Counted from the stretch's first letter, positions 36,944-47,371 are shown. The stretch is 64,000 nucleotides of DNA from Burkholderiaceae bacterium (GCA_023150375.1 JAKLLA010000004.1:1-64000), one strand, 5' to 3'. Program-made: numbers and translations. Notes: generated from the letters alone by a model not told the origin.

Positions 36944-38668
36944 TCAGAGCACGATCTGGTGGCCGCGTCCGCCCACGGCCATCACCGGGGTCTGCTGCGG
37001 GTTGCCCACGCAGGCCTTGCCGTCACGACACATGCGCCGCGACAGGTCTACCACGGGCAGGTGCACCCTTTCGGTGAACAGCCGGCCCAGCGGCACCCGA
37101 CCCCGTGTCTCGCGCAGGGCGCGGAACAGTGCGGTGGTGAACAGACCGCCGTCCTGCGTCTCGAGGGAGACCTCCTGTGGCTGCGAGGCGGTCAGGATCG
37201 CGAAGTCCTGACCGGTCGGCGTGGCCGGCGGGGTCTGGGCGACTCGCAGCGCATCCGGGCCCCGCAGGTCCACGCCGGCCTGCGCGCCGCGCGAGGACAG
37301 CTGCACCGTCGCCACATTCGTCGCCGCGCCCCCGGAGTGGCAGGTGTCGTTGACCCAGACCACCCGGCCGCGCATGTTGCGCGCCATGCTCTGCAGCTCC
37401 CAGAAGTCGAGGTTGGCGTCGTTGCGGGGCCGGAAGTCGGCCAGCACCGGCATGCCGAAGCCCGAGGGGGAGAAGTCCTTGCTGCCGCCGTGCGCGGAGA
37501 TGAAGAGCATCAGCAGGTCGTCCGGGCCGACCTCGCGCGCCAGGCGCTTCATGTGGCCGCGCACCGCATCGCTGGTGGCCGCAGCGTCCTGCAGGACCAC
37601 GGTGCGGTCGGCGCCGAAGCCCAGTTCGCCCAGCACCTGCGTGACCAGTCGGACATCGCGGGCCACACCGCGCAGGTCGGTGATGCCCGAGATGCCGGCA
37701 GCCCGAAGCATCGAGTAGTCCGACATGCCGATCACCAGCGCCCAGCGACGCGCCGGCGTCGGCAGCGGGCCGGCATCCGGCGCCGGACCGGGTGTCGGGG
37801 CAGGGGCCGGCGCGGGCGATGGCGCGGGTGCCGGCGAGGGGGCGGGGGCCGGCATGGGCGCCGGAGCGGGTGCCGGCACCGGCGGTGCGGCCGGGGCGGG
37901 CGCGACCGGTGCCGGTGCCGGGGCGGCGGGCATCGGCGGGACCGGCGGCGGGGGCTCCGGCATCGAGCCGGCGTCACTGCCCTGCGGCGGCGGCTCCACC
38001 GGCAGCGGCAGCGCCGTCACCAGCATGGCGCTGCTGGGGGCCGGGCCGATCAGCTGGGCCAGCTCGGCCTCGCCGATCTGCTTCAGCCGCGAGGCGGTCT
38101 TCTCCGCCAGATCGGCGGCGGCGCGCCGGGCGGCCAGTTCCAGCGCACGCCGGGTGCCGAACTCGCGGCTCTTGGCGTCGAGCTGGGTGAACATGCGCCC
38201 CACCGCCTCCTCGGAGGAGAGGATGTGGCGTCCGACGAAGACACGCGACTCCAGGCGCACCTCGGCGATGCCGCCGTCCTCGCGCGGCACCTCGCGCAGG
38301 TGCCGGTAGGCGGAGACGACCATCGAGTAGCCGGCGTCCTCCGCAAAGGTGACGACCACCTCCTGGCCGCGGTCCATGACCTTGTAGACCTCGGCGGTGG
38401 GCTGCAGCACGCGCAGGCCGCGCTGAAGGAACTCGGCCTCGAGCGCCTGGATGGCGGTCTGCACCGTCGGGTCGAGCCGGGTCGGCGCCTGCGGATCGGC
38501 CGGCCGGTACAGCACGGTGAGGGTGTCGGTGCGGATGCGCGCGGCCAGGGCGGCGGGCGCCTGGGCCAGCAGCGGCAGGGCGGGCAGGGCCGGCCACCAG
38601 GGCGCGGTCAGCAGGCCGAGGGCGAGGCGGCGCTCGGGCGCGGCGGGCAGGTCGGGCGTGGCGTCCAT
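36944..38668 (-). CDS. Envelope-type caspase-family protein with Pro/Ala linker
   Basis: The 574-residue protein (ATG 38668) has an N-terminal hydrophobic stretch (about 17-43), then a domain at about 45-208 resembling LPP20/CsgG-type lipoprotein partner domains. A Pro-Ala linker (about 237-305) leads to a caspase domain with His393 (FISAHGGS) and Cys443 (NDTCHSGG). A GTG at 38677 overlaps the previous stop as GTGA and is an equally good coupled start. The active residues are intact, so proteolysis is plausible, probably in the periplasm or at the membrane. It is third gene of four in the cluster. Confidence 0.85.
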   Translation of the reverse strand: MDATPDLPAAPERRLALGLLTAPWWPALPALPLLAQAPAALAARIRTDTLTVLYRPADPQAPTRLDPTVQTAIQALEAEFLQRGLRVLQPTAEVYKVMDRGQEVVVTFAEDAGYSMVVSAYRHLREVPREDGGIAEVRLESRVFVGRHILSSEEAVGRMFTQLDAKSREFGTRRALELAARRAAADLAEKTASRLKQIGEAELAQLIGPAPSSAMLVTALPLPVEPPPQGSDAGSMPEPPPPVPPMPAAPAPAPVAPAPAAPPVPAPAPAPMPAPAPSPAPAPSPAPAPAPTPGPAPDAGPLPTPARRWALVIGMSDYSMLRAAGISGITDLRGVARDVRLVTQVLGELGFGADRTVVLQDAAATSDAVRGHMKRLAREVGPDDLLMLFISAHGGSKDFSPSGFGMPVLADFRPRNDANLDFWELQSMARNMRGRVVWVNDTCHSGGAATNVATVQLSSRGAQAGVDLRGPDALRVAQTPPATPTGQDFAILTASQPQEVSLETQDGGLFTTALFRALRETRGRVPLGRLFTERVHLPVVDLSRRMCRDGKACVGNPQQTPVMAVGGRGHQIVL

Positions 38669-38673
38669 GGCGT

Positions 38674-39675
38674 TCACTGCTCGATGCGCGTGCCGGTGGC
38701 GGAGTGGTCGGTCAGGATGACGAAGTCGCCCACCTGGACCTGGTAGCGCTTGTCCTTGCGGATCACGTCGCACTGGCTGGTCGCCGAGCCGACGCCATCG
38801 CAGCGCAACGCGGCCACGGCGCGCATGTTGGACAGTTCGTCGTCCTTGCCGATGCGCACCTTGTCGGCGCGGAAGACGACCATTTCGTCACCGCCCTGCA
38901 GGCCGTTGCGCAGGCCGCCGATGATGCCGATGTTGTCACCGTCGACGCTGCTGACCTTGCCCATCGGGCGCAGCGACAGGTCCAGCCGGGTGGCGAGACG
39001 GTCGAAGGCGCGCTGCATGGCCCGCTCGTAGTCGATGCCCATGCGGTTCTGGACTTCCGGCTGGCTCTCCCGCTCGCCGGGCAGCAGGGTCTGGCGATCC
39101 CCGGTGCTGCCGCCGGTCTCGCCGACGACGACGATCGGCGCGTCCCAGATCGGCTTGCCGTCGTAGCGGTTGACCAGGTTGGCGCGCAGACGCACCTGCG
39201 TGACCACCACCCTCACGCCCCCTTCGATGCGGCGCAGTTCCTGGGTGGTGCCGACGAACATCGCCTCCACCAGGTAATCGCTCTCGGAGGCCACCACGCT
39301 GCGGGTGTTGTCCAGCACCTCGTAGCGCTTGGGCTTGGCGATGGTGTCCCGGAAGCGTGTCTGGATCTGCACCGGCGTCACGCCGATCGAGCGGGCCACC
39401 GCGGCCGGGAAGAGCAGCTTCTCGTTGCTCGGGTCGCCCATGCCGCCGACCTGCGTGTACAGGCGCAGCTTCTCGCCCTTCTCTGCCAGCACGATGCGGC
39501 GGTAGTCGGCCCCTGCGGGCATGCGCACTGCGCCGGTGCTGACCTCGGTTTCGGGCTTGGCATTGGGGTCGACCTTGTCGCCCCCGAAGCTGATGCAGCC
39601 ACTCAGCGCGGTGGCCAGCAGGGCCATCGAGGTGCCGTGCAGCAGCCGGCGGATCGGTTGGGGCGAAGCGGTCAT
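38674..39675 (-). CDS. Lipoprotein, CsgG/FlgT-like features, unknown function
   Basis: The 333-residue protein starts at MTASPQPIRR and has a lipobox (LLATALSGC), so it is probably a lipoprotein. The middle (SDYLVEAMFVGTTQELRRIEGGVRVVVTQVRLRANLVN) resembles CsgG-like outer-membrane lipoproteins. The end (GKVSSVDGDNIGIIGGLRNGLQGGDEMVVFR) resembles the C-terminal module of FlgT-type proteins. It overlaps or abuts the caspase gene start. It may be an outer-membrane scaffold for the caspase; that is inference. Confidence 0.7.
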   Translation of the reverse strand: MTASPQPIRRLLHGTSMALLATALSGCISFGGDKVDPNAKPETEVSTGAVRMPAGADYRRIVLAEKGEKLRLYTQVGGMGDPSNEKLLFPAAVARSIGVTPVQIQTRFRDTIAKPKRYEVLDNTRSVVASESDYLVEAMFVGTTQELRRIEGGVRVVVTQVRLRANLVNRYDGKPIWDAPIVVVGETGGSTGDRQTLLPGERESQPEVQNRMGIDYERAMQRAFDRLATRLDLSLRPMGKVSSVDGDNIGIIGGLRNGLQGGDEMVVFRADKVRIGKDDELSNMRAVAALRCDGVGSATSQCDVIRKDKRYQVQVGDFVILTDHSATGTRIEQ

Positions 39676-39730
39676 GGGCGGTCTCTTCGAGTTCGGGGGA
39701 GGGAGGGGGAGAGGGGCTGTGCGACGTCGC

Positions 39731-41608
39731 TCAGGTCGTGCCGGGCTTGGGGTCGGCGGTTTTGTCGCCGCGCTTGCGCGGCGTCGGCTTGGGCTTGGGA
39801 GCGCTCTTGTCGCCGTTCGCCTCGCCACTTTCGGCCCGCGTGCGCACCGGTGCGGGCGCGACGCTGTCCTGCAGCATCTGCCGGCAGCCGTCCACCAGGG
39901 CCTCGTAGGCATAGATCGATTCCATCGAGGGAATCGGACGCACCGTGACCTTGCCCAGCTGCAGGGCCGCGTGACGGGCGTCGCCCTCGCGGTTGATCAG
40001 GATCAGGCGCATCAGGTCCTCGTGGTCCCATGCCAGGAAGCCCGGCTTGTCCTGGCCCTGCGGGTCGCCGGCGAGCTTCTTCTGCAGCTCGGCGATCGGG
40101 CGCGAGCGCAGGTCGGTGCGGCTGCGGTGATCGCGCTGCAGCAGGTCCTCGCCCAGGCGCGCCAGGGTCGGGTTGGCCCTGGCGTCGAAGGCGCTGGCGA
40201 AGCTGAAGCTGCCCTCGTCCTTGTTCCAGCGCACCTGGTAGTCCTGCGCGAACTGCTCGCGCGCCTTGCGGCTCAGGCCGGCGTCGAGAAGGCGCCCGGC
40301 CTCGGGGCCGTTGCACTGGTAGAGGCGGTAGAGCAGCCCCGGACTGTCGTTGCGGAACAGGGCCTCGCGCAGCCGGGCTTCCTCCCCGCTGTCGCGGATC
40401 GCCTCGAAGACGGAGTCCGCGGAGCGCACTTCGTCGACCTTGCCATCCTTCTCGACCCGGAAGCGCTTGAGCGACTTGGTGAAGGCGCCCAGTCCCGAGC
40501 CGGTGGCCTGGGCGGCCTTCACTGCCATCGGGCCCAGTTCGAAGGCCAGCGCGCCGAGCAGCGGCGACAGCGCCAGCAACTCCTGGTACTGCCTGCGCTG
40601 GGCGAGCTGGCCGACCTCGCGGCCGACGTAGGCGCCCAGGAAGGCGAAGGCGGCGATGCCGGTGGCGGTCTTCAGGATGCCCTGTGTCTTGCGCACCGCG
40701 CGGCCCGACTTGGCGCTGTAGTCGCGAAAGCCCTCCGGATCCGTGGCGCGCAGGTAGCTCAGGGCCAGGTTCTGCGCACCCAGGTCGGTGGAGAACTCGG
40801 CCAGCGACATGCGGGCCACGCTGCTGCGCAGTTCGCCGAGGCGGGCTTCACCGAGGGTGCGGGCGAGCCGCTGCGTGTCGCCGCTGCCCAGCAGCCCGTA
40901 GAGCGCTGCCGCAGCCTTCTCCCGGCGCTCGAGCAGTTCGGCGTATTCGGACTCCATGCCGTCGAAGTCGGCCTGGGCCTTCTCCAGCAGCTTGCGCGAC
41001 AGCCGGGCGGCGATCACCATGGCGGCCAGGTTCACCGCCTTCTGCATCTGCGGCGGGGTCAGCGTTTCGGCCGCGGGCAGGCTCACGGTCTCCTGCGCCA
41101 GCTCGGTGGGGTTGCCCAGCAGCAGTCCGAGGTGCTCCCGGATGCCGTCCATCGGGCCGCCGCCCGGGCTTTCCTTCAGATAGTTCTCGAACACCGTGAG
41201 CGCGCCCTGGACCGCGAGCACCTTCAGCTGCGCGACCGGATCGGCGCCGCCTGCGCCCTCGTCGGACACGCCCATCAGATGGGTGGCCGCCGTGGCCAGT
41301 CCGTCTCCGCCCAGGACGCGGCGCATCGTGCTCAGTTCTGTGACCAGATCGACACCGGTGACCGTCTGCTTGCGAAACAGCATCTGCAGGCCGGTGCGGT
41401 CCCGGGTCGCTGCCGGCGCGCGGGCCTGCAGGCGTTGTCCTGCCACGGCCTCCCGGCCCGGGGCTCGGACCGGCTCGATCTTCAGGTCCGGCATGTCGGG
41501 TACCTTCATGCCTGCGCAACCGCTCAGCAGCAACAGGGCGGGCGCGAGCCAGGCGGTGCGACGCGGCCAGCGGGGCTGCCGGGCCGACCTCGGGCCGTCG
41601 CGGAGCAT
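39731..41608 (-). CDS. Large lipoprotein, first gene of the caspase-MORN cluster
   Basis: The 625-residue protein has a lipobox ([13 protein letters not shown]). ATG 41608 has GGGAGAGG ahead; ATG 41623 in the same frame is an alternative. The body is mostly helical: long charged helices at about 170-280 ([33 protein letters not shown]), a glycine/alanine-rich hydrophobic stretch ([23 protein letters not shown]), and a basic Lys/Pro-rich C-terminus. No family is recognised. It leads a minus-strand set of four genes with gaps of under 60 bases. Confidence 0.7.
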   Translation of the reverse strand: MLRDGPRSARQPRWPRRTAWLAPALLLLSGCAGMKVPDMPDLKIEPVRAPGREAVAGQRLQARAPAATRDRTGLQMLFRKQTVTGVDLVTELSTMRRVLGGDGLATAATHLMGVSDEGAGGADPVAQLKVLAVQGALTVFENYLKESPGGGPMDGIREHLGLLLGNPTELAQETVSLPAAETLTPPQMQKAVNLAAMVIAARLSRKLLEKAQADFDGMESEYAELLERREKAAAALYGLLGSGDTQRLARTLGEARLGELRSSVARMSLAEFSTDLGAQNLALSYLRATDPEGFRDYSAKSGRAVRKTQGILKTATGIAAFAFLGAYVGREVGQLAQRRQYQELLALSPLLGALAFELGPMAVKAAQATGSGLGAFTKSLKRFRVEKDGKVDEVRSADSVFEAIRDSGEEARLREALFRNDSPGLLYRLYQCNGPEAGRLLDAGLSRKAREQFAQDYQVRWNKDEGSFSFASAFDARANPTLARLGEDLLQRDHRSRTDLRSRPIAELQKKLAGDPQGQDKPGFLAWDHEDLMRLILINREGDARHAALQLGKVTVRPIPSMESIYAYEALVDGCRQMLQDSVAPAPVRTRAESGEANGDKSAPKPKPTPRKRGDKTADPKPGTT

Positions 41609-42116
41609 GCCAACCTCTCCCATTTCTTCTCCCCCCCAACGGACCACCCATGCCGTCTGCGCGTGCAGGCATGGCGCAGCCCCGCCCGGTGAGCAAACGG
41701 TCACCAGGCGCGAGTCGTTCCTGTCATCCCGACCGTGCGGCCAACCGATTCGCGCGTGCGCAAGGCGGCTGACTCCGGGCCGAAGAGATTCGTATGGAGG
41801 CGGATCAGCGTCCGCCGTTGCCGCTGCAACATCGACTTCGCCGTCGATGGAGCGGACGCAACCTTGCCCTGTCCGCGGCATCCCGCCGCGCCCCCCGCAT
41901 GACCTGAGCCATGATCCCTCTTATGTGTGTGGGTTCTTGAGATGTGCTGGATTTTGCGGATCCGGCCGGGGCTCGTCAATCGCGGGCTGTACCGCAGGGT
42001 GCGGCGCCGACGCCACAGTGCCCCGGGGGCTGCGGCCACATGGCAGCATCCCGACCTGTGTGCCGCGCGGCCCCCCTCCCGATGGCACTGCGGCAGCGTC
42101 AGGAGCAGGATTTCCC
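41609..42116. other. Divergent intergenic region, about 500 bases
   Basis: It separates the minus-strand lipoprotein cluster from the plus-strand SDR gene and should contain both promoters. I find no convincing promoter pair, operator or small gene. A minus-strand 112-residue frame (41701-42039) has Arg/Thr-rich sequence unlike a protein. Confidence 0.5.
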
Positions 42117-42908
42117 GTGCAGAACGTCTCGATCGACTCCCCTTCCCGCATCGCCCTCGTCACCGGCGCCGGCAGCGGCATCGGCCGGGCCACCACGCTG
42201 GCGCTGCTGCGGGCGGGCTGGTGCGTGGTGCTGGCCGGGCGCCGGGCGGCGGCGCTGCAGGCGGTGATCGACGAGGCGACGCAGGCCCTGCCGGACGCGG
42301 ACGTGCCGGCCCGCACCCTGGCCGTGGCGGCCGATGTGACGCGGGAGGCCGAGGTCGAGGCGCTGTTCGCCGCCGCGGTGGCGCGCTTCGGCCGGCTCGA
42401 CTTCCTCTTCAACAACGCCGGCGTCTTCACGAAGGGCGTGTCGATCGAGGACATGAGCCTGGAGGCCTGGCAGGCGCTGGTGGACGTGAACCTCACCGCC
42501 GTTTTCCTCTGCACCCGTGCGGCCTTCCGGCAGATGAAGGCCCAGCAGCCCCCGGGCGGGCGCATCGTCAACAACGGCTCGATCTCGGCGCATGTGCCGC
42601 GCCCCGGCTCGGTGGCCTACACGGCGACCAAGCACGGCATCACCGGCCTGACAAAGACCGCGGCGCTGGACGGCCGGGCCTGGAACATCGCGGTCGGGCA
42701 GATCGACATCGGCAATGCCGCCTCCGACATGACCGCGGCGATGCAGGCCGGCATCCGCCAGGCCGACGGCTCCATCCGGGTCGAACCGGTGATGGACGTG
42801 CAGCACGCCGCCGACGCGGTGCTGCACATGGCCAGCCTGCCGCTCGGCGCCAACGTGCTGTTCATGACGGTGATGGCCACCCACATGCCCTTCGTCGGGC
42901 GGGGCTGA
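42117..42908 (+). CDS. Short-chain dehydrogenase/reductase
   Basis: The 263-residue enzyme starts at GTG 42117, with AGGAGCAGGA upstream. It has the classical SDR signatures: [10 protein letters not shown] (cofactor), NNAGVFTKG, a catalytic Ser in NNGSISA, and YTATK (Tyr-x3-Lys). AGRR after the second strand suggests NADP(H) preference, tentatively. Substrate unknown; it stands alone. Confidence 0.92.
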   Translation: MQNVSIDSPSRIALVTGAGSGIGRATTLALLRAGWCVVLAGRRAAALQAVIDEATQALPDADVPARTLAVAADVTREAEVEALFAAAVARFGRLDFLFNNAGVFTKGVSIEDMSLEAWQALVDVNLTAVFLCTRAAFRQMKAQQPPGGRIVNNGSISAHVPRPGSVAYTATKHGITGLTKTAALDGRAWNIAVGQIDIGNAASDMTAAMQAGIRQADGSIRVEPVMDVQHAADAVLHMASLPLGANVLFMTVMATHMPFVGRG

Positions 42909-42956
42909 GCGCGCCGGGCAGGGGCGGCGGCCGCCGCCGGGTGCCCTGGCGGGACC

Positions 42957-43319
42957 TCAGGCCGGGTCCGCGCCGCTCGCGCAGGGCGTGACCTGCAGGT
43001 GCCGCAGATAGAGGTCGGTGTCCGGCAGTTCGGCGCGCAGCACGTCGAAGGCCTCTTCGGCGACATGATGGGCGCTGTCGCAGTGACCGGTGCCGATGCG
43101 CAGGGTCAGCGTGGCCTCGTCCGCGCCGATGTCCAGCGCGACGATCCGGCCTGCCCGCACGATGTCCATTCCAGAGGCCGGATCCACGACCCGACCGAGC
43201 CGGGACATCACGCGCCGCAGGGCCTCGGCGGGACCCACCAGCCGGGGCGGCGTCGAACCCGCTGGCGCCGCGTGGGGGGCATGCGGGTGGATCCGGATGG
43301 CGGGGCGCAAGGCAGGCAT
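42957..43319 (-). CDS. DUF59/MIP18-like protein, divergent paralogue
   Basis: From ATG 43319 the protein is 120 residues (GTG 43343 is an alternative). The segment ALRRVMSRLGRVVDPASGMDIVRAGRIVALDIG...GHCDSAHHVAEEAFDVLRAELPDTDLYL follows the layout of the neighbouring DUF59-like protein but has lost the GLV core. It keeps one Cys in GHC. DUF59 proteins help assemble Fe-S clusters or act in PaaD/SufT-type complexes. This copy may have drifted in function. Confidence 0.55.
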   Translation of the reverse strand: MPALRPAIRIHPHAPHAAPAGSTPPRLVGPAEALRRVMSRLGRVVDPASGMDIVRAGRIVALDIGADEATLTLRIGTGHCDSAHHVAEEAFDVLRAELPDTDLYLRHLQVTPCASGADPA

Positions 43320-43371
43320 GCCCGGATGATGCCTGTATCCCACCGGATGGAGGGGTTTGTCCCGCCTGCCA

Positions 43372-43387
43372 TCCGGGGTACCCCGGA
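43372..43387. other. Perfect 16-bp palindrome between the DUF59 genes
   Basis: TCCGGGGTACCCCGGA lies in the 84-base gap between the two paralogues. It could be an operator or part of a hairpin; nothing else supports a role. Confidence 0.4.
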
Positions 43388-43403
43388 GAGGCGCGGGCCT
43401 GCG

Positions 43404-43790
43404 TCAGCCGGGCGTCATGGCCCAGCCCAGACGGCGCCGTGTGGCTGTGCTGACCCGGGCGGGGCTCCATTCCACGTCGGGGTCGTGCGTGAGGTAGATG
43501 TCCGTGTCGGGCAGGCTGCGCTGCATGGCCCGGAAGGCCTCGTCGGCGGTGAGGTCGCTGAGCGGGCAGCTGGCGCCGGCGCTGACGAGGCACAGCTCGG
43601 CCTCGCCGTCCGACAGGCGCAGCGACTCGATCAGACCCAGGTCGACGATGTTTTCGCCGAAGGCCGGGTCCTGCACACGACGCAGGGCATCCAGGGTGCG
43701 CAGCAGGGCATCCACCGGACCCGACAGCAGCAGTTCGGGCGCGCCCGCTTGCGGCGGGGCGGTCTGAGCGGGGGCAACGAGGGGCGACAT
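43404..43790 (-). CDS. DUF59/MIP18-like Fe-S assembly-related protein
   Basis: The 128-residue protein has GGAGG 7 bases before its ATG. It carries the family core: LDALRRVQDPAFGENIVDLGLIESLRL (DPxxGxNIVDLGL motif) and a conserved Cys in GASCPLSDLTADEAF. Members such as SufT and PaaD act in Fe-S cluster maturation. It lies 84 bases upstream of a shorter paralogue on the same strand, and both end in LPDTDxYL, so they arose by tandem duplication. Confidence 0.75.
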   Translation of the reverse strand: MSPLVAPAQTAPPQAGAPELLLSGPVDALLRTLDALRRVQDPAFGENIVDLGLIESLRLSDGEAELCLVSAGASCPLSDLTADEAFRAMQRSLPDTDIYLTHDPDVEWSPARVSTATRRRLGWAMTPG

Positions 43791-44238
43791 GGCGATACCT
43801 CCACGGAATCGGGCCCCGAGGGGGCCGGGAGCGGCAGTCGCGGTGATCCAAGAAACAATCTGACAGCCTGAGTCGCCACTATCCACAGCCCGTGTGGGTG
43901 AGCGTTTGCGTCGCATCAAAGCCCGGCCGCAGGCCGATCCGCCGGGCCGGCCCTTGTGCATTGCGTTGCGCCAGGTCAGGGGCGGGGCGCTTCGTCCGCC
44001 AATGGCGGGTTGTGGTGGCTTGGACACTACCCCTAGTGGCTGCGCAGGCTTGAAACACTACCGATAGTGTCCGGCGTGCTATCGTCTCGCCCGTTGTGAC
44101 GTTTCCGCCCGCGCTGCCCCGCGCCGGCCGGAGCCGCTGCGGCCACCCCGGCGAAGGACTTGCGTCGACCTGCAGGCCCCCGAAGTGGTCATGCCCCGTC
44201 GCGGCCGGGTGCCCCCACAGAATGACAGGATCCTCGAG
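43791..44238. other. Divergent regulatory region between DUF59 genes and nrdJ
   Basis: These 448 bases hold the nrdJ control region (two NrdR boxes, described separately) and presumably the promoter of the DUF59 pair. No additional gene is evident. Confidence 0.6.
44024..44070 (+). promoter_or_regulatory. Tandem NrdR boxes upstream of nrdJ
   Basis: ACACTACCCCTAGTGG (44024-44039) and ACACTACCGATAGTGT (44055-44070) match the 16-bp NrdR-box consensus (acaCwAtATaTwGtgt). The 15-bp linker puts the centres 31 bp apart, three helical turns, as is normal for NrdR. An extended -10 candidate, TGC-TATCGT, follows at 44077-44085, so the second box would cover the -35 region. NrdR represses ribonucleotide reductase genes when dATP is plentiful. 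Confidence 0.9.
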
Positions 44239-47200
44239 ATGAACGAACTGCTCGGGCAGGACATGCCCCTCTTCTCTTCCGACGCGGCGGCCGTGCCGGC
44301 TGCGGCGACCGTCCGCAGCGCCACGACGCTGCCGCCGCAGCCTATCAGTGCTGAAGTGTTGATAGAGAAGTACGCCAAGGGCGACGAAACCAGCGTGGAT
44401 GCGGTGCGCCGGCGTGTCGCCCAGGCCCTGGCCACCGTCGAGGCGCCCGAGCGGCGTGCGCACTGGGAGGCGCGCTTCCTGTGGGCGCAGGAGCGCGGCT
44501 TCGTCCCCGCCGGGCGGATCGCCTCGGCCGCCGGCACCACGCTCAGCGCCACACTGATCAACTGCTTCGTGCAGCCGGTGGGCGACTCCATCGCCGAGGC
44601 CGAGGAGGGCTTTCCCGGCATCTACACCGCGCTGACCGAGGCGGCCGAGACCATGCGCCGCGGCGGCGGCGTGGGCTACGACTTCAGCCGCATCCGCCCG
44701 CAGGGTGCCTGGGTGGGCTCGACGCAGAGCCACGCCAGCGGCCCGGTGAGCTACATGCGTGTGTTCGACCGCAGCTGCGAGACGGTCGAGTCCGCCGGTG
44801 CCCGTCGCGGCGCCCAGATGGGCGTGCTGCGCTGCGACCACCCGGACATCGAGACCTTCATCCACGCCAAGGACCAGGGCGACCTGCGCAACTTCAACAT
44901 CTCGGTGGGCGTGACCGATGCCTTCATGCAGGCGGTCGAGACCGACGGCGAGATCGAGCTGGTGCACCGTGCCGAGCCCGGCGCCAAGCAGAAGGCTGCC
45001 GGTGCCTACCAGCGCGCCGACGGGCTGTGGGCCTACCGCAAGGTGCGCGCGCGCGATCTGTGGGACCAGATCATGCGCTCCACCTACGACCACGCCGAGC
45101 CGGGCGTGCTCTTCCTGGACCGCATCAACCAGGACAACAACCTGGGCTACTGCGAGACCATCGCCGCCACCAACCCCTGTGCCGAGCAGCCGCTGCCGCC
45201 CTACGGCTGCTGCTGCCTGGGTTCGGTGGACCTGACGCATTTCGTCACCCGCCCCTTCGAGACCGATGCCGGCTTCGACGACGCGGCCTTTGCCGAGGTC
45301 TGCGCGGTGGCGGTGCGCATGCTCGACAACGTGCTCGATGCCACCGTCTGGCCGCTGCCGGCGCAGCAGCAGGAGGCGGCCAACAAGCGCCGCGTCGGCC
45401 TGGGCTTCACCGGGCTGGGCGACACGCTGATCATGCTCGGTCTGCGCTACGACACGCCCGCGGCCCGCGATGCGGCCCGCCGCATCAGCGAGGTGATGCG
45501 CGACGCGGCCTACAACGCCAGCGTCGAGCTGGCCCGCGAGCGCGGCGCCTTCCCGCTGTTCAACGCCGACCTGTACCTCAGCCGCGGCAGCTTTGCCTCG
45601 CGCCTGCCCGCCGCGGTCAAGGACCGCATCCGCGAGCACGGCCTGCGCAACTCGCACCTGCTGTCGATCGCGCCGACCGGCACCATCAGCCTGGCCTTTG
45701 CCGACAACGCCAGCAACGGCATCGAGCCGCCCTTCAGCTGGACCTACACGCGCAAGAAGCGCGAGGCCGACGGCAGCTTCAAGGTCTACAACGTCGAGGA
45801 CCACGCCTGGCGCCTGTACCGCCACCTCAAGGGCGAGAACGCGCCGCTGACCGATGCCTTCGTCACCGCGCTGGAGATGAGCGCCGAGGCCCACGAGGCG
45901 ATGGTGGCCGCGGTGGCGCCCTGCATCGACACCTCGATCTCCAAGACGGTCAACGTGCCGGCCGACTACCCGTACGAGGACTTCCAGGACCTCTACACCG
46001 TGGCCTGGAAGTCCGGCCTGAAGGGTCTGGCCACCTACCGTCCCAACAGCGTGCTGGGTGCGGTGCTCAGCGTCGAACCGGCCAAGCCCGAGGCGCCGAA
46101 GGAAGAGGCCAAGGCTGCCGAGCCGCCCCCGCTGACCGTGCAGGCCACCGTGCTGGACGACAGCACGGCCAACCAGCGCCTGCGCCTGGACCGCCTGCCG
46201 CAGCCGGTGCTGGCCTCGCTGCGCTGGCCCAAGCGCCCGGACATGAACGCCGGCAACCCGGCCTGGAGCTACATGATCCAGCACCCGCACGGCGACTTCG
46301 CGCTGTTCGTGGGGGAGCTGCCGGCCGAGGCCGGCCCGGATGCCGGCCTGTTCGAGCGCAATGTGCCCTTCGAGGTCTGGGTCAACGGTGCCGAGCAGCC
46401 GCGCGGCCTGGGCGCCCTGGCCAAGACCCTGTCGCTGGACATGCGCGCCAACGACCCGAGCTGGCTCAAGCTCAAGCTCGACGCGCTGGCCACGGTGGCC
46501 GAGGAGCGCGCCTTCGAGATGCCCTTCCCGCCCAACGGCGAGCGGCGGCTCTTCCCCGGCGTCGTCGCGGCCACCGCGGCGGTGATCCGCTGGCGCTGCG
46601 AGCAGCTCGGCGCGCTGCAGGAAGGTGGCTCGACGCCGGTGCTGGACGCCATGTTCAGCCGCAGCGAGCCGCGCACCGGCACCGACGGCACGCTGGCCTG
46701 GGCGGTGGACATCGACAACCCGGCCACCGGCGAGCAGTTCACCCTCACGCTCAAGGAAGTGAGCCTGCCCACGCCCGACGGCGGCCATGTGACGCGGCCC
46801 TGCGCGATCGGCTTCGCGGGCAACTACCCGCGGGCGCTGGACGGCCTGGCGCGCCTGCTGTCGCTGGACATGCGCGTCATCGACCCGGCCTGGATCGGCA
46901 TGAAGCTGCGCAAGCTGCTCAATGTCGGCGAGCCGCTGGGCCATTTCATGGCGCCGGTGCCGGGACAGAAGCGCCAGCAGATCTGGCCGAGCACGGTGGC
47001 CTATGTGGCCCGTCTGGTGCTGCACCGCTACGCGATGCTGGGCGTGCTCGACGAGACCGGCGAGCCGGTCAATGCGATGGGCGTGCTGGCCGCACCCGCC
47101 GAGGCGGCGGCTGCGCCTGCCGCTGCGGCGCCCTCCGCCGCGCCTGCGGCGAAGGGCCGTGCGGCCAGCCAGACGATGGCCGGCAAGCCCTGCCCCGAGT

Positions 47201-47277
47201 GCGGCAACGCCACCATGATCCACAAGGACGGCTGCGACTTCTGCACCAGCTGCGGCTACGTCGGCGCCTGCGGCTGA
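44239..47277 (+). CDS. nrdJ: Adenosylcobalamin-dependent ribonucleotide reductase (class II)
   Basis: The 1,012-residue enzyme starts at [12 protein letters not shown] (AGGA 8 bases ahead). The class II core spans about 35-600: Cys in [25 protein letters not shown], the active-site motif [46 protein letters not shown]. Two TSCPD domains follow (about 615-760 and 790-905), then an Ala-rich linker and a zinc-ribbon-like tail ([20 protein letters not shown]) carrying redox cysteines. It reduces ribonucleotides to deoxyribonucleotides using B12 without needing oxygen. NrdR boxes control it. Confidence 0.96.
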   Translation: MNELLGQDMPLFSSDAAAVPAAATVRSATTLPPQPISAEVLIEKYAKGDETSVDAVRRRVAQALATVEAPERRAHWEARFLWAQERGFVPAGRIASAAGTTLSATLINCFVQPVGDSIAEAEEGFPGIYTALTEAAETMRRGGGVGYDFSRIRPQGAWVGSTQSHASGPVSYMRVFDRSCETVESAGARRGAQMGVLRCDHPDIETFIHAKDQGDLRNFNISVGVTDAFMQAVETDGEIELVHRAEPGAKQKAAGAYQRADGLWAYRKVRARDLWDQIMRSTYDHAEPGVLFLDRINQDNNLGYCETIAATNPCAEQPLPPYGCCCLGSVDLTHFVTRPFETDAGFDDAAFAEVCAVAVRMLDNVLDATVWPLPAQQQEAANKRRVGLGFTGLGDTLIMLGLRYDTPAARDAARRISEVMRDAAYNASVELARERGAFPLFNADLYLSRGSFASRLPAAVKDRIREHGLRNSHLLSIAPTGTISLAFADNASNGIEPPFSWTYTRKKREADGSFKVYNVEDHAWRLYRHLKGENAPLTDAFVTALEMSAEAHEAMVAAVAPCIDTSISKTVNVPADYPYEDFQDLYTVAWKSGLKGLATYRPNSVLGAVLSVEPAKPEAPKEEAKAAEPPPLTVQATVLDDSTANQRLRLDRLPQPVLASLRWPKRPDMNAGNPAWSYMIQHPHGDFALFVGELPAEAGPDAGLFERNVPFEVWVNGAEQPRGLGALAKTLSLDMRANDPSWLKLKLDALATVAEERAFEMPFPPNGERRLFPGVVAATAAVIRWRCEQLGALQEGGSTPVLDAMFSRSEPRTGTDGTLAWAVDIDNPATGEQFTLTLKEVSLPTPDGGHVTRPCAIGFAGNYPRALDGLARLLSLDMRVIDPAWIGMKLRKLLNVGEPLGHFMAPVPGQKRQQIWPSTVAYVARLVLHRYAMLGVLDETGEPVNAMGVLAAPAEAAAAPAAAAPSAAPAAKGRAASQTMAGKPCPECGNATMIHKDGCDFCTSCGYVGACG

Positions 47278-47335
47278 GCCAGCTTGCGACGGGGTCGCTC
47301 GGGCGGCCTCGCCGTGTCTGCCTGGAACGGCAAGG

Positions 47336-47368
47336 GGCGGGCCGGGTGGTGCGGCCGCCCGGCCCGCC
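47336..47368. terminator. Strong hairpin between nrdJ and the OmpW-like gene
   Basis: GGCGGGCCGGG (47336-47346) pairs perfectly with CCCGGCCCGCC (47358-47368) around an 11-base loop, between two convergent genes. It probably blocks read-through from both sides, although no T tract is present. Confidence 0.5.
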
Positions 47369-47371
47369 GGT

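Noticed and set aside
41701-42039. 112-residue minus-strand gene
   Set aside because: No Shine-Dalgarno, no recognisable motif, and composition typical of chance frames.
43879-47223. Minus-strand frame of about 1,110 codons
   Set aside because: It is antisense to nrdJ; the His/Gly/Val/Arg-rich translation reflects reverse reading of GC-rich codons.
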